In this document: one piece after another, positions 8,185 to 17,240 of the stretch | How positions within the stretch are numbered: position 1 is the first letter of the stretch | Layout: the number at the start of each line of letters is the position of its first letter | Assembly (NCBI GenBank): GCA_029001845.1 | Contig: JAREWP010000042.1 | Location: forward strand, 1 to 59,399 | Reading direction: 5' to 3' | DNA length: 59,399 nt | DNA from: Candidatus Magnetocorallium paracelense | GTDB taxonomy: Bacteria > Nitrospirota > Thermodesulfovibrionia > Thermodesulfovibrionales > Magnetobacteriaceae | Position numbers and translations under genes: made by a program | The notes under the pieces: model-generated | What the model saw: only the letters and a program-made list of their open reading frames with translations | Databases searched by the model: none | What the model was told of the DNA's origin: nothing

Positions 8185-8214
8185 TTTACTTTAACTCAAT
8201 CTTTGTTATATAAT
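8185..8214 (+). promoter_or_regulatory. Sigma-70 promoter of the rpsP operon
   Basis: TTTACT (8185-8190), 18 nt, TATAAT (8209-8214). The -10 box is perfect and the -35 is partial. It sits 35 nt before the rpsP start, with an AAGGAGGAG ribosome site in between. Confidence 0.45.
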
Positions 8215-8248
8215 TGTTCATCTAATTTAATCCAAGGAGGAGTGATAG

Positions 8249-8494
8249 TTGGTAAAGATCAGATTAACAAGAATGGGCTCACATAAAAGTCCTTTCTACA
8301 GAGTCGTTGTAGCTGATTCAAGAAAGAGAAGGGATGGCCGCTTTCTTGAAATCATAGGAAATTATAATCCTCTTAAGGAACCATCAGAGATAAATATCGA
8401 TCAGGAAAAAGCAAAGAAATGGCTGCGTTATGGCGCTCAGCCGACTGATACTGTTAAAAAGCTTTTCCAAAGGGCCGGTTTGCAAACAACCTAA
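8249..8494 (+). CDS. rpsP: 30S ribosomal protein S16
   Basis: Small-subunit protein binding 16S rRNA in the body of the 30S particle. The 81-aa sequence has the typical opening [22 protein letters not shown], with the [18 protein letters not shown] block following. The start is TTG 8249 behind a strong AAGGAGGAG ribosome site; no ATG is available. It leads the conserved rpsP-khpA-trmD-rplS order. Confidence 0.97.
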   Translation: MVKIRLTRMGSHKSPFYRVVVADSRKRRDGRFLEIIGNYNPLKEPSEINIDQEKAKKWLRYGAQPTDTVKKLFQRAGLQTT

Positions 8495-8517
8495 TTTTCA
8501 ATTGGAGGTAAAAGTCG

Positions 8518-8751
8518 ATGATGAAAGAACTGGTTGAATTAATGGCCAAAGCACTCGTAGACAGGCCGGATGAAGTAAGTGTTCAGGAAGTGGATGGTGA
8601 AAAAACAACGGTTTTCGAACTCAGAGTTGCCGGCAGCGATCTTGGAAAAGTAATAGGAAAACAAGGCAAAACAGCTCGGGCTATGAGAACTATTCTTTCA
8701 GCAGCAGGTACAAAGATCGGAAAACGTTCGGTTCTGGAGATTCTCGAGTAG
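8518..8751 (+). CDS. khpA: KH-domain RNA-binding protein
   Basis: A 77-aa single KH domain protein that binds RNA through the GxxG loop, seen here as [13 protein letters not shown]. In other bacteria KhpA pairs with KhpB/Jag and affects rRNA maturation and small-RNA function. It lies 23 nt after rpsP with a GGAGG ribosome site. The next expected gene, rimM, is absent and trmD follows after 216 nt. Confidence 0.93.
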   Translation: MMKELVELMAKALVDRPDEVSVQEVDGEKTTVFELRVAGSDLGKVIGKQGKTARAMRTILSAAGTKIGKRSVLEILE

Positions 8752-8967
8752 TTGCAATAATTACGTTATAATAAGTGTTGTAAACTCCAATCACTGAAGA
8801 CCCGGGAAATCATCCTCCATTTTTCTTCAGGTTTTATATCGTCTTGACGTCAACCGGATATGTGATTTTGACAATAAACGGTTTTAATGAGTTTTCTATA
8901 ATACAATTCTCTGCAAAACAGATGTAAAACAGAGGGTAAGGCAATCTGCACAAGTGGAAATTAAACG

Positions 8968-9735
8968 TTGACATTTTATGTTCTTACCATATTTCCCGAA
9001 CTTATTACCTTTTACCTTAAAGAGAGTATAGTCAAGCGCGCCATACAAAGGGGTTTGATAGATGTAAAGGTAATCAATATAAGAGACTACACCGTTGACA
9101 AGCATCACTGTACCGACGATTATCCTTATGGAGGCGGTGCAGGAATGGTCATGAAGGTTGAGCCCCTGTATTATGCTTACAGGGATGTCATATCCGACGG
9201 GGGTAAAAGGCGCAGCATATTGCTGACACCTCAGGGAAATACCTTTAATCAGAAAAAAGCCGAAGAATTTGCATCACTGAAAACAGATTTACTATTGATA
9301 TGCGGAAGATATGAGGGAGTAGACGAACGTGTAAAGTGTATTGTAGATGAAGAGTTATCTGTTGGAGATTTTATTTTAACAGGTGGTGAGCCTGCTGCTC
9401 TTATCGTCATAGACAGTGTTACCAGATTGATACACGGTGTACTTGGCGATGAGAGATCCAATATTGACGAGTCCTTTTCTACAGGTATACTGGATTATCC
9501 CCATTATACCAGACCTGCCGAGTTTATGGGAATGAAGGCGCCTGATGTGTTATTATCAGGCAACCATTTTGAGATTAACAGATGGCGCAGAAAAAGTGCT
9601 CTGAAAAAAACGATCCTTTCAAGACCGGACTTGATTAACAAAAAAACTATATCGATAGAAGATAATAAAATATTGAAAGAATTAAAGGAGGAGATGGGAG
9701 ATGAATTTGTTAAACGCTTTAGAGGAGAGCTATAA
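8968..9735 (+). CDS. trmD: tRNA (guanine-37-N1)-methyltransferase
   Basis: SPOUT-class, SAM-dependent enzyme that methylates G37 next to the anticodon and prevents +1 frameshifting. Diagnostic blocks are [26 protein letters not shown] and the knot region [15 protein letters not shown], followed by LDYPHYTRP. The start is TTG 8968 ([11 protein letters not shown] follows, the usual family opening) with a weak AAGTGGA site. The 3' end overlaps rplS by 35 nt, so the two are likely translationally linked. The 216-nt gap before it holds no gene where rimM would normally be. Confidence 0.96.
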   Translation: MTFYVLTIFPELITFYLKESIVKRAIQRGLIDVKVINIRDYTVDKHHCTDDYPYGGGAGMVMKVEPLYYAYRDVISDGGKRRSILLTPQGNTFNQKKAEEFASLKTDLLLICGRYEGVDERVKCIVDEELSVGDFILTGGEPAALIVIDSVTRLIHGVLGDERSNIDESFSTGILDYPHYTRPAEFMGMKAPDVLLSGNHFEINRWRRKSALKKTILSRPDLINKKTISIEDNKILKELKEEMGDEFVKRFRGEL

Positions 9736-10051
9736 GAGAGAGATTACCAAGTTTAATATTGGTGACACCATAAAAGTGCATGTCAGGGTTAAAGAAGGCG
9801 ACAAAGAGAGGATTCAGCCTTATGTAGGTGCGGTTATTGCAAGAAAAGGCAGCGGAATTAAAGAAACTGTTACTGTAAGAAAGATTTCCTTTGGCATAGG
9901 TGTGGAAAGAATATTTCCACTGCATTCACCTGTTATCAAAGATATTGAAGTTATGAGAAGAGGGGATGTAAGAAGGGCAAAACTTTACTATTTAAGGACA
10001 AAAAAGGGTAAAGATGCAAAGATTAAGGAAAAATCCAGAGCAGCGAAATAA
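9701..10051 (+). CDS. rplS: 50S ribosomal protein L19
   Basis: Large-subunit protein at the 30S-50S interface. The 116-aa sequence carries the family blocks [19 protein letters not shown] and [14 protein letters not shown], ending in the basic [16 protein letters not shown] tail. ATG 9701 has the GGAGGAG ribosome site inside the end of trmD, overlapping it by 35 nt. A GC-rich palindrome about 75 nt downstream may be its terminator. Confidence 0.97.
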   Translation: MNLLNALEESYKREITKFNIGDTIKVHVRVKEGDKERIQPYVGAVIARKGSGIKETVTVRKISFGIGVERIFPLHSPVIKDIEVMRRGDVRRAKLYYLRTKKGKDAKIKEKSRAAK

Positions 10052-10123
10052 TAATATGTAACTGTTCTCTGTGATTTTGAGGTCAGTAAAAAAATAAAGA
10101 TATTTTGTTGCTGATTTTAACCG

Positions 10124-10149
10124 GTTTTTCAGCGCCGGCGCCGGAAAAA
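10124..10149 (+). terminator. Possible terminator after rplS
   Basis: TTTTTCAGCGCC and GGCGCCGGAAAAA form a GC-rich stem with one mismatch or bulge, with T/A runs on the outer sides. It is the only strong hairpin between rplS and rnhB. The downstream T run is short, so termination is inferred from position and stem composition. Confidence 0.4.
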
Positions 10150-10296
10150 TCTCTTTTAACAAAAGAGTGATACTATATCATTGTAAATAGTTACAAAGCG
10201 ATAATTATTTTGAGTTTTTGCTTTTAAATTCAGAACGTTTAATGCATTCGACTTTACTGATTACAAACCTGAAACCTCTCGTCATACTACTTCAAA

Positions 10297-10944
10297 TTGT
10301 CCCTTAGAAAAAATAAAATCACTTCACCTGCCAATGGTCTATATGAACATGACAAATGGTATGTAGAAAATGGTTTCTCCTGCCCGGCCGGTGTAGATGA
10401 AGCCGGCAGGGGGCCTTTGGCAGGACCTGTTGTGGCTGCGGCAGTCGTGCTTAAGGGCGAGTTTATTGATGGTATAGATGACTCGAAAAAGCTGACGCCT
10501 AAGATAAGGGAGCACCTGTTTTGGGAGATTCTTTGCAGAGCTGACGCCATTGGCATTGGAATTGTGGATTCCGAGGAGATAGACCGGATTAACATCCTGA
10601 AGGCTACAAAAAAAGCAATGCACGCAGCTATCGAGGATCTAAGGGTTTTACCGGATATTCTTCTAATTGATGCAATAAAGATTCCTGATATAAAGACAGA
10701 ACAGGCAGCAATTATTAAAGGTGACAGTAAAAGCGCATCTATCGCTGCTGCATCAATCGTCGCAAAGGTGACACGGGACAGACTTATGCTTTATTATGAC
10801 AGACTGTATCCCCACTATGGATTCAAATCTCATAAAGGATATCCCACTAAGGAGCATATAAAAAGAATAGAAGAATTTAATCCCTGCCCGATACACAGAA
10901 TGTCATACGCTCCTGTTCGAAGAGTGAAATTACCTTTTGAGTAG
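10297..10944 (+). CDS. rnhB: Ribonuclease HII
   Basis: Cuts RNA in RNA-DNA hybrids and starts removal of misincorporated ribonucleotides. The metal-binding carboxylates are in GVDEAGRGPLAGPV (DE), DDSKKL, LLIDAI and the later VTRDR block, with the family motif GDSKSASIAAASIVAKV. The 215 aa length is normal. The start is TTG 10297, with no clear ribosome site; no in-frame ATG lies before the first catalytic block. It is 245 nt after rplS, in line with the common rplS-rnhB linkage, but probably outside the ribosomal transcript if the hairpin at 10124 terminates. Confidence 0.93.
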   Translation: MSLRKNKITSPANGLYEHDKWYVENGFSCPAGVDEAGRGPLAGPVVAAAVVLKGEFIDGIDDSKKLTPKIREHLFWEILCRADAIGIGIVDSEEIDRINILKATKKAMHAAIEDLRVLPDILLIDAIKIPDIKTEQAAIIKGDSKSASIAAASIVAKVTRDRLMLYYDRLYPHYGFKSHKGYPTKEHIKRIEEFNPCPIHRMSYAPVRRVKLPFE

Positions 10945-10972
10945 CTTTAACCATTTGTTACGAAAATAGACT

Positions 10973-11092
10973 AATGCGTACCGGAAGCAGCAGCAATGTT
11001 CTGCCAAAACAAGCTGAAACTCGTAAACTCAAACACCACCTTGTTTTGGCGGAACATCACTGCTGCTTCTTAATCTTTTCATGCTTTGTGGC
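10973..11092. repeat. CTTGTTTTGGC palindrome family, copy 1
   Basis: A roughly 86-bp palindrome (10984-11069): GAAGCAGCAGCAATGTTCTG returns as CGGAACATCACTGCTGCTTC. The centre is conserved (CAAGCTGAAACTCGTAAACTC), and so are the flanks ACCGG on one side and CATGCTTTGTGGC on the other. Further copies are at 22643-22760 (inverted) and 30596-30720. Confidence 0.75.
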
Positions 11093-11133
11093 GAACCGGG
11101 GGCATAGACCTTTGACTTGATTGCAGCGATATT

Positions 11134-12315
11134 ATGAATAGTTGTATAAATGAAATAGCAGATGATCGACTTTTTGAGTGGATGAAGGAGATAAGGAGGA
11201 GTCTTCACCTCTGGCCTGAAACCGCATTTGAGGAGTTTCGTACCTCTTCTCTAATAAAAGAACGTCTTGATGAACTTGGCCTGGAGTATCGATCGAATGT
11301 CGCCGGTACCGGTGTTGTCGGACGTTTAATCACCGATCGGAATGCTCCTACAGCAGCGTTAAGAGCCGATATGGATGCTCTCAGGATATTTGAAAACACG
11401 GGTCTTCCCTTTTCCTCTCAGGCAGATGGTACGATGCATGCCTGCGGACATGACGGGCATGTTGCGATGATATTGGGAGCTGCCGCTATATTAAAGAAAA
11501 CTCCGCCAAATGGTAATGTGGTTTTTATATTTCAACCTGCCGAGGAGGGAGTGGGAGGAGCAAAGCCGATGGTAGAGCAGGGAGCACTGGAAGGAGTCGA
11601 TGTGATCTTTGGAGGTCATATCGAGACGGAATACGATACAGGTACGATTGCAATCAAGAGAGGGATACATACGGCCTATACAGATGTGCTTGAAATAAAC
11701 ATTACAGGTCATGGAGGCCATGCCGCCAGGCCACATGAGGCCAGAGACGCGATTGTATTGGCGAGCCAGTTGATACTTCATCTTCAAACGATCATATCGA
11801 GACATCTCGATCCAGTACAACCATCTCTTATTACCATAGGCATGCTTCAGGCAGGAACCGCTCACAACGCTATTGCAGAAAAAGCGATTTTGAAAGGAGC
11901 TGTGAGAACGACCGATAAGGATACAAGAATGCGTCTCATCGAGCAGATTAAAAAAACAGCTTCTTCACTTGCTTCTCTTTATGATTCCGTTATAGATGTG
12001 GATATCGAGCCAGGTTACCCTCCTGTTATAAATCACGAAAGGGAGAGTGATTTTGCAATGCATATGGCCGGCAAATTATTTGGAGAGGAGAATGTTATTT
12101 CTCTTCAAAGTCCGGTTCTCGGAGGAGAGGATTTCTCTTATTTTACAAATGAGATACCCGGATGTTTTGTTAGGCTGGGAGCGGCAAAAGGCCCTGATGA
12201 CAGACCTGAAGCACACAGCTCATCATTTGATTTCGATGAAGAGGTGTTGAGAGTCGGTTCCGTTTATTTCTCCGAACTTGTCAGATATTCATTGGATAAA
12301 TTGAATGTTGCTTAG
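11134..12315 (+). CDS. M20-family amidohydrolase (N-acyl-amino acid / hippurate hydrolase type)
   Basis: Zinc- or cobalt-dependent amidohydrolase of peptidase family M20D that removes acyl groups from amino acids or related amides. The metal site is built from MHACGHDGHVA, FQPAEEGVGG with its paired glutamates, GGHIETE and, near the C-terminus, GGEDFSYF. The central dimerisation domain carries GHGGHAARPHEARDA. Length (393 aa) is typical. The exact substrate cannot be read from sequence: hippurate, N-acetyl-amino acids and indole-acetyl conjugates all fit. It stands alone on the plus strand between a palindromic repeat and the convergent phoU locus. Confidence 0.88.
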   Translation: MNSCINEIADDRLFEWMKEIRRSLHLWPETAFEEFRTSSLIKERLDELGLEYRSNVAGTGVVGRLITDRNAPTAALRADMDALRIFENTGLPFSSQADGTMHACGHDGHVAMILGAAAILKKTPPNGNVVFIFQPAEEGVGGAKPMVEQGALEGVDVIFGGHIETEYDTGTIAIKRGIHTAYTDVLEINITGHGGHAARPHEARDAIVLASQLILHLQTIISRHLDPVQPSLITIGMLQAGTAHNAIAEKAILKGAVRTTDKDTRMRLIEQIKKTASSLASLYDSVIDVDIEPGYPPVINHERESDFAMHMAGKLFGEENVISLQSPVLGGEDFSYFTNEIPGCFVRLGAAKGPDDRPEAHSSSFDFDEEVLRVGSVYFSELVRYSLDKLNVA

Positions 12316-12319
12316 AAGT

Positions 12320-12622
12320 TCAGCTCTTTTCTATCCACTTTTGTAACAAATGAGTGGCCTCCTCGGGGTTTTCTTTCGCCCACTTTGCTATCTCTTCCCT
12401 GAGGCACTTTTTTTTCTTTAGGTCTGAGGTGCTGTTTAATTCATGCACCATCTCCTTCATCTTTTCAGGAGAATATTTACTCTCTGCTTGTTTCCCTTTC
12501 TGGTCGGAACTCTTTGAAAGATTTTTTGTCAGAGGTCTTATAATAATATAATAGGTAAAAACGATTAATAAGAAAATAGCCAGGTATCTTATCAATGGTA
12601 CTAATTCCGGTATATATTCCAT
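12320..12622 (-). CDS. Small membrane protein resembling the FliF C-terminal tail
   Basis: A 100-aa protein with one transmembrane helix (about residues 9-29, ending in RPL), a charged linker, and a C-terminal helix pair reading IAKWAKENPEEATHLLQKWI. That order of membrane helix, RPL, charged linker and ENPE...W helix is how the MS-ring protein FliF ends, where the last helix binds FliG. The rest of FliF (about 400 residues) is absent. It begins 7 nt after phoU on the same strand, suggesting co-transcription. It could dock FliG-like proteins, be a relic, or be a convergent helix; the FliF link is by eye only. No ribosome site is visible. Confidence 0.55.
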   Translation of the reverse strand: MEYIPELVPLIRYLAIFLLIVFTYYIIIRPLTKNLSKSSDQKGKQAESKYSPEKMKEMVHELNSTSDLKKKKCLREEIAKWAKENPEEATHLLQKWIEKS

Positions 12623-12629
12623 AGATAAG

Positions 12630-13289
12630 TTAAAAATTTTTACTGTGTCTTATAATACGGCCTCCAACCATATATACTACGGTTTCTGCAATGTTTGCGG
12701 TCTGGTCCGCTATCCGCTCTAATTCTTTGGGAATCTGATTAACAAGCATGAATGGAGAAATTTTATCAGGATTCTCTATCATCAAATGAATAATGTCTTT
12801 CATAATATAGTCTCTTCTCTGGTCCACGTCTACATCACGCATTATAACGTCTTTTGCAAGTCGTGCGTCTTCATTAATAAATGAGTTAATTGTGTCTCTG
12901 ACCATTCCTCTGGTAACCTCACTCATACGGCTTATATCTGCGTAATTTATTCTAATAGAGACTTCATTTTTTAAAGCGATTGTTCGTTTTGCAATATTAG
13001 CTGCGTGATCTGCTATCCTCTCTAAATTATTGGTTATTTTCATCCCGGTAATTATCAGACGTATGGTTTTACCCATGGGCTCCTTCAAAGTAAGAAATTC
13101 TATGCACTCTTCATCAATTTTAACGTCGTAGGAATCTATCAGGTTGTCGTTTTCTATAACTTTCCCGGCGAGATCATAATCTCTGTTGATAAAAGCCTTA
13201 ATTGCATTCTTAATAGAATCCTCCACATGGATAGACATTTCCAGTATGCTTTTCTTGAGGTTGTTTATTTCAAGTTCACGAATAGGCAT
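12630..13289 (-). CDS. phoU: Phosphate signalling complex protein PhoU
   Basis: Cytoplasmic adaptor between the Pst phosphate transporter and the PhoR kinase that damps the Pho response when phosphate is plentiful. The 219-aa protein shows the two PhoU three-helix bundles, each with a metal-binding motif: NNLERIADHAANIA in the first half and KELERIADQTANIAE in the second. No pst or phoBR genes are adjacent. It is followed after 7 nt by the small FliF-tail-like membrane protein, an unusual neighbour. Confidence 0.92.
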   Translation of the reverse strand: MPIRELEINNLKKSILEMSIHVEDSIKNAIKAFINRDYDLAGKVIENDNLIDSYDVKIDEECIEFLTLKEPMGKTIRLIITGMKITNNLERIADHAANIAKRTIALKNEVSIRINYADISRMSEVTRGMVRDTINSFINEDARLAKDVIMRDVDVDQRRDYIMKDIIHLMIENPDKISPFMLVNQIPKELERIADQTANIAETVVYMVGGRIIRHSKNF

Positions 13290-13729
13290 GAATGCTTCTC
13301 ATCTTGTTATTTTATGAGTCTTTGAAATCATTGTAATCTATGGTTAAAAACTCTTTACGGTGACTGCTGTGCCAGGTTACGTTATAGTATATTAGCATAT
13401 TTATAATCTAAAGTGCTGATATCTTTATTTAATAAGATCGTAATGAGTGGAAACAGCTTAATATAAAGTGACACTAAAAAATGTGCTCTGAGCAGCGATT
13501 ATTCTCTTAAAAACAGCACTCATCCAAAAGAGATATACATATTTTCACGTAAAGCGATGAAAATAGAGAGCTGACCGCTGAATACTGATAGCTGAATGCT
13601 GTTTTTAGTTGATATGCATATGATCAGTGTGCAGTAAAACCTTATTGATTGTCAAGCTTTGTCATTTTCTATCTCTATTATCTCCATTAACTACAGGTTC
13701 ATACAAAAGGTGCTTAATGGAAAAGACAG
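13290..13729. other. Intergenic region phoU-opgB with a heptamer inverted repeat
   Basis: No gene lies in this 440-nt stretch. It holds one member of the TCAGC-heptamer palindrome family (13507-13608). The remainder is AT-rich sequence in which I see no further structure or clear promoter. Confidence 0.5.
13507..13608. repeat. TCAGC-heptamer inverted repeat, copy B
   Basis: TTAAAAACAGCA (13507-13518) returns as TGCTGTTTTTAG (13597-13608), and the right arm has the 7-bp steps GCTGACC, GCTGAAT, and so on. The left arm is shortened compared with the copies at 636-800 and 49421-49573. Confidence 0.55.
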
Positions 13730-16120
13730 TCAATGAAAAAATGATAATTCCAAATCGCTGACTCTGTATGTAAGAGTGTTATTATTAACAAGCCTCTGCA
13801 TCTTTACACTACGGGTAATACCATTAATAATGATTGAAGGGATGTTTAAAGTCTCGTTGACAATAGAGGCGTAGCAGTAAATCAACTCTTTTTCCTTTAA
13901 TGGTTTTATAAAGGAGTAATCCTTTATAAGAAATTGATTCTCCCTGTTCAGTTTTAAAACAGCTTTCACCATTATGTCAGGTGAGATAATAATGCGCGGA
14001 ATTATAATATCCCCTGTTTTTTTGTTATAGGTGGCTGAAAATCGGCTGTCATAAGGACAATTTTCTCCTATGTCCGGCAAGACAGGCTTTTCCTTTGAGG
14101 GATAGTGAGTTTTTCTTATTATATCCCTACAATTTGATCTGTGAATCCTGATATCTTCTGCTTTAGCGATTTCTCCCAGGTTAATTACGGAACCATTAAA
14201 TTTTCCAAGAAGTACGGATATTGTATCGTCATGCCGTGATGCCTCATCCAGACCAAAGGGAAGCTTTTTGTTTATTGCAATAATGAGAAAACGTTCGTTG
14301 CTGTAAGTATAAAGAATATGCGGCAGCATTTCCGCAAAAACAACAGACGATGTCTTTATACGGCCATAAATATCAACAAAAGCAATAACAGCCAGGTCGT
14401 CCTCGAATCTTTCCTTTGTCACAGGTCTGCCGTTTATTGATAATGGAATTTTATAGTTTCCTATCATTACCCCCTGATTGGTCACTCTTATAGAAAGATT
14501 TTCTCCCTGACAAAGAGATTCCTCTCTTTTCGTAAGAATAAGGGAGTTTACTTTTTTGATAGTTCCAATCGTTTCGATGTCAGAGAAGTTTATGGCTGAA
14601 AGCCTGGATCTGGGATTGAAGAGGCTCCTCCCTGCAAGGAATTTGGCGTTGTGCTTCACATTCAATATATCCAGAATTGTAGGGCCTGTATCCATGACAG
14701 TGCCCGGAATGCTGCTTTGGCCTTTTTCCCCGCCATTTAGTATTGTAAAGAGAAGTTTTCTATTGTAGTTGTCAGGATAAAATTTATATGCGTTGTTTCG
14801 CATGGCTAAGTGATCGCTCATCAGTACAACGACCGTATCTTTAAATGAAGGATGTTTGGATATCTTTTCGATAAAATCGTCTATCAGTTTATCTGTGCAG
14901 TGAACCGCATCGAGGATACTGTTTTTCAGATTTGTAAAGGGCTTGCAGGAACGAGAAGGAACTCCATTCGGGCCGTGGGTGTCCAATGTAAGTATAGTGA
15001 GATGGAAGGGACTGTCACTTTCTGCAAGGCGTACATATTCGTTTGTTGCTATTTCTAACAGAGAGTCATCGTATAATCCCCATCTGTTTTTATATTCCTT
15101 GTCAACGATTTCCGACTTTAACTCATCATATCCCTTTATTTCGTTATAATGGTGGTTTTCAAAAAAATTACCTTTGCCTCCAAATGTAACGGAGGCGCCT
15201 CCCAGATATACCTGCATATATCCGGCTCGATTCAATATATCACTCAAACAGGCGGCATTTCCCAAAAAACCGCTTTGCATAATATCGTTACCATCGGATG
15301 TCACATCTATATATACAAGCGGTGTACCGCACTGCGATGCAACTATTCCGGCAATGGTCCATCCGGTTCCCGGTGTTTGTGAAATATTTGTAAATGATAA
15401 CCCGGTTTCTGAGAATCTTTTTAGATTTGGTGTTAATCCAGTAAATATATGGTCTTCCATATATATCCGTTCTATGCTTTCCAGATAAATTAATACCAGG
15501 TTTTTGCCTGGAGAGGCTTCCAGGTTTTCCTGTAAAAGGGCTTCTCTTTTAATGCCGGACAGCAGCGGACCTCTAATATCGGCATTCGAAATTTCATGAC
15601 TTTCCATGGAATGATGAAAGAGATAAGAGAAAAACTCTTTTATTGCCGAATCCAAGAAATAAGAAATTAGCAGGAATGTGACAGGCAGCCAGAGAGGAAT
15701 GGATTTGAAGGATTTACACTTACTAATTACATAAACAGATGCAAATAAAAAAAAGAGTGATAGTATAATGACACAAATCAACCATAGAGAGGAGATTCCC
15801 GATTCCGTTATGGTATTCAGCGAGAAGTGAAAGAAAAAATTTTCATTGAAGCTTTGACCCTGTAAATAAAAGGAAGTGAATCTAAGAATCTCGAAAAAAA
15901 ATAACGTCGAAAAAGAGAGTAGGCCGAATGAAAAATTAAGCCCTCTATTGTTTATCTTTGCAGAAAGAGAGAGTATTGATAAAGAAGTGAGGAAAAGAAA
16001 AATAAGAGAACCAAATAATTGAGTGATCTCTTTTTCGTAGCTGTAACAGTAGCTTAAAAAAACAGGTGTCGAAAAGAGGAGATATAAAAGAAAAAAACTT
16101 CTTGTAAATATATCAGGCAA
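13730..16120 (-). CDS. opgB: OpgB/MdoB-like phosphoglycerol transferase (sulfatase fold)
   Basis: Inner-membrane enzyme of the alkaline phosphatase/sulfatase superfamily. In enterics OpgB moves phosphoglycerol from phosphatidylglycerol to periplasmic glucans. About five membrane helices occupy the first 190 residues; the catalytic domain follows. Matches to OpgB are NLVLIYLESIERIYME (metal-site Glu), GLTPNL, GTGWTIAGIVASQCGTPL (nucleophile Thr region), LDTHGPNG and VVLMSDHLA (metal-site DH). The last 280 residues, after the sulfatase fold, are β-rich and unassigned. Start TTG 16120 has no clear ribosome site. No opgGH neighbours are present, so glucan is an inferred acceptor and another phospholipid-derived head-group transfer is possible. 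Confidence 0.78.
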   Translation of the reverse strand: MPDIFTRSFFLLYLLFSTPVFLSYCYSYEKEITQLFGSLIFLFLTSLSILSLSAKINNRGLNFSFGLLSFSTLFFFEILRFTSFYLQGQSFNENFFFHFSLNTITESGISSLWLICVIILSLFFLFASVYVISKCKSFKSIPLWLPVTFLLISYFLDSAIKEFFSYLFHHSMESHEISNADIRGPLLSGIKREALLQENLEASPGKNLVLIYLESIERIYMEDHIFTGLTPNLKRFSETGLSFTNISQTPGTGWTIAGIVASQCGTPLVYIDVTSDGNDIMQSGFLGNAACLSDILNRAGYMQVYLGGASVTFGGKGNFFENHHYNEIKGYDELKSEIVDKEYKNRWGLYDDSLLEIATNEYVRLAESDSPFHLTILTLDTHGPNGVPSRSCKPFTNLKNSILDAVHCTDKLIDDFIEKISKHPSFKDTVVVLMSDHLAMRNNAYKFYPDNYNRKLLFTILNGGEKGQSSIPGTVMDTGPTILDILNVKHNAKFLAGRSLFNPRSRLSAINFSDIETIGTIKKVNSLILTKREESLCQGENLSIRVTNQGVMIGNYKIPLSINGRPVTKERFEDDLAVIAFVDIYGRIKTSSVVFAEMLPHILYTYSNERFLIIAINKKLPFGLDEASRHDDTISVLLGKFNGSVINLGEIAKAEDIRIHRSNCRDIIRKTHYPSKEKPVLPDIGENCPYDSRFSATYNKKTGDIIIPRIIISPDIMVKAVLKLNRENQFLIKDYSFIKPLKEKELIYCYASIVNETLNIPSIIINGITRSVKMQRLVNNNTLTYRVSDLELSFFH

Positions 16121-16162
16121 CGATCGGTAGTGGGTTACGGCTTTCTATTCATGATACAATGT

Positions 16163-16284
16163 CATTAACTTTAGGAGTAAAGCACCTTCCGCCTTCACCG
16201 GCTAAACTCGAAGGCTCCGCTTCGCTGCGCCTTCTCAAACATGACCCGCTTCTGTCGGAAAGTGCTTCACCCCTTAAGTTAATG
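16163..16284. repeat. AAGGTGCTTCACCCCTTAAG palindrome family, copy 1
   Basis: A roughly 122-bp palindrome in the 417-nt gap between opgB and the gene at 16538. Ends CATTAACTTTAGG and CCTTAAGTTAATG are inverted; inside are AAAGCACCTTCC/GGAAAGTGCTT and a central hairpin GAAGGCTCCGCTTCGCTGCGCCTTC. A nearly identical copy lies at 38578-38699. No gene content. Confidence 0.7.
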
Positions 16285-16537
16285 GTATTAATTCATGACA
16301 GGTAAATACTCAATGTTTTCTTTCGAGCAGGCCCGGGTCGCAATTTGTATGATATATTACTTCGAAAAAAAAGTCAATGAGCAGGCATGCAACTTATATT
16401 GAGTCCTTGCTTTACAGAGCGATACAACATAGAACAAATTTAACGTGGTACAGATTTTTTGCGACTTGATATTCAGGCGCCTGTTATGTTATTGTCTATT
16501 TTGTTTTGTAAAAATAAAAATATTTTGGTAACGACTT

Positions 16538-16954
16538 ATGTCCCTTGATAATGATTTAAATGATTTAGAACAGCTTCTTCAGGAAGAGAGCGATTTTAAC
16601 GAGATATACAAAAAGTTCTTTTCAGTCGTACAAAACGATGATTTTATCAGCTCCGGAGCACCTTGTAGTGACAACAGGATCGAGGAGATGCTAAAGCGAA
16701 TATTGCTAAAGATATTCGACTCGACAAAGCTGATTAATATTATGATTATTAATATAGAAAAATACGGATTCTATCATGGCACTGTATCTGTAGATGCACT
16801 CCCTGGCAGCTTTTTCTATTTCAAGGATATAAGCATGGGAATGCTGGCTGTTGTGAAGAGACGAAACGACGAGATTTCGTTTATCAGATTTACGGGGGAG
16901 AACATTTCTAAAGGAAATTTCATAGTAACCACACCTTCAACTGCCACTCACTAA
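16538..16954 (+). CDS. Hypothetical protein (138 aa)
   Basis: I do not recognise this protein. It has an acidic, helical N-terminal half with many Asp, Glu and Leu residues (LNDLEQLLQEESDF). A second half follows that looks like an alternating sheet domain (FYHGTVSVDALPGSFFYFKD, GMLAVVKRR). There is no signal peptide or membrane helix, so it is probably cytoplasmic. It stands alone between a palindromic repeat and the synthase at 17241, with 286 nt of featureless sequence after it. Codon use is like its neighbours, which supports a real gene, but the ribosome site is weak. Confidence 0.55.
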   Translation: MSLDNDLNDLEQLLQEESDFNEIYKKFFSVVQNDDFISSGAPCSDNRIEEMLKRILLKIFDSTKLINIMIINIEKYGFYHGTVSVDALPGSFFYFKDISMGMLAVVKRRNDEISFIRFTGENISKGNFIVTTPSTATH

Positions 16955-17240
16955 TCTCGCATTTATAATCCTGATTCTTATTCCATATTTATCTACTTGA
17001 CTTAACTCTTTGAATGACGTACAATTATTGATCTTATAAAAACAGTCACTTGCGGACATTCAGAAGCTGTTTGCTATTAAAGTGAATCGCACAGGATTTT
17101 CATTTTTTATACCTCTTTGAGGATCGATACGACAAAAAACAAACCTGTAACAGGTGAGCGAGATTTTGTACCCCTGCGACTTTATGTCAACAGGTCTTGT
17201 AATTTATCCTTCATAACTATTACTGTCAGTGACGAAATAA

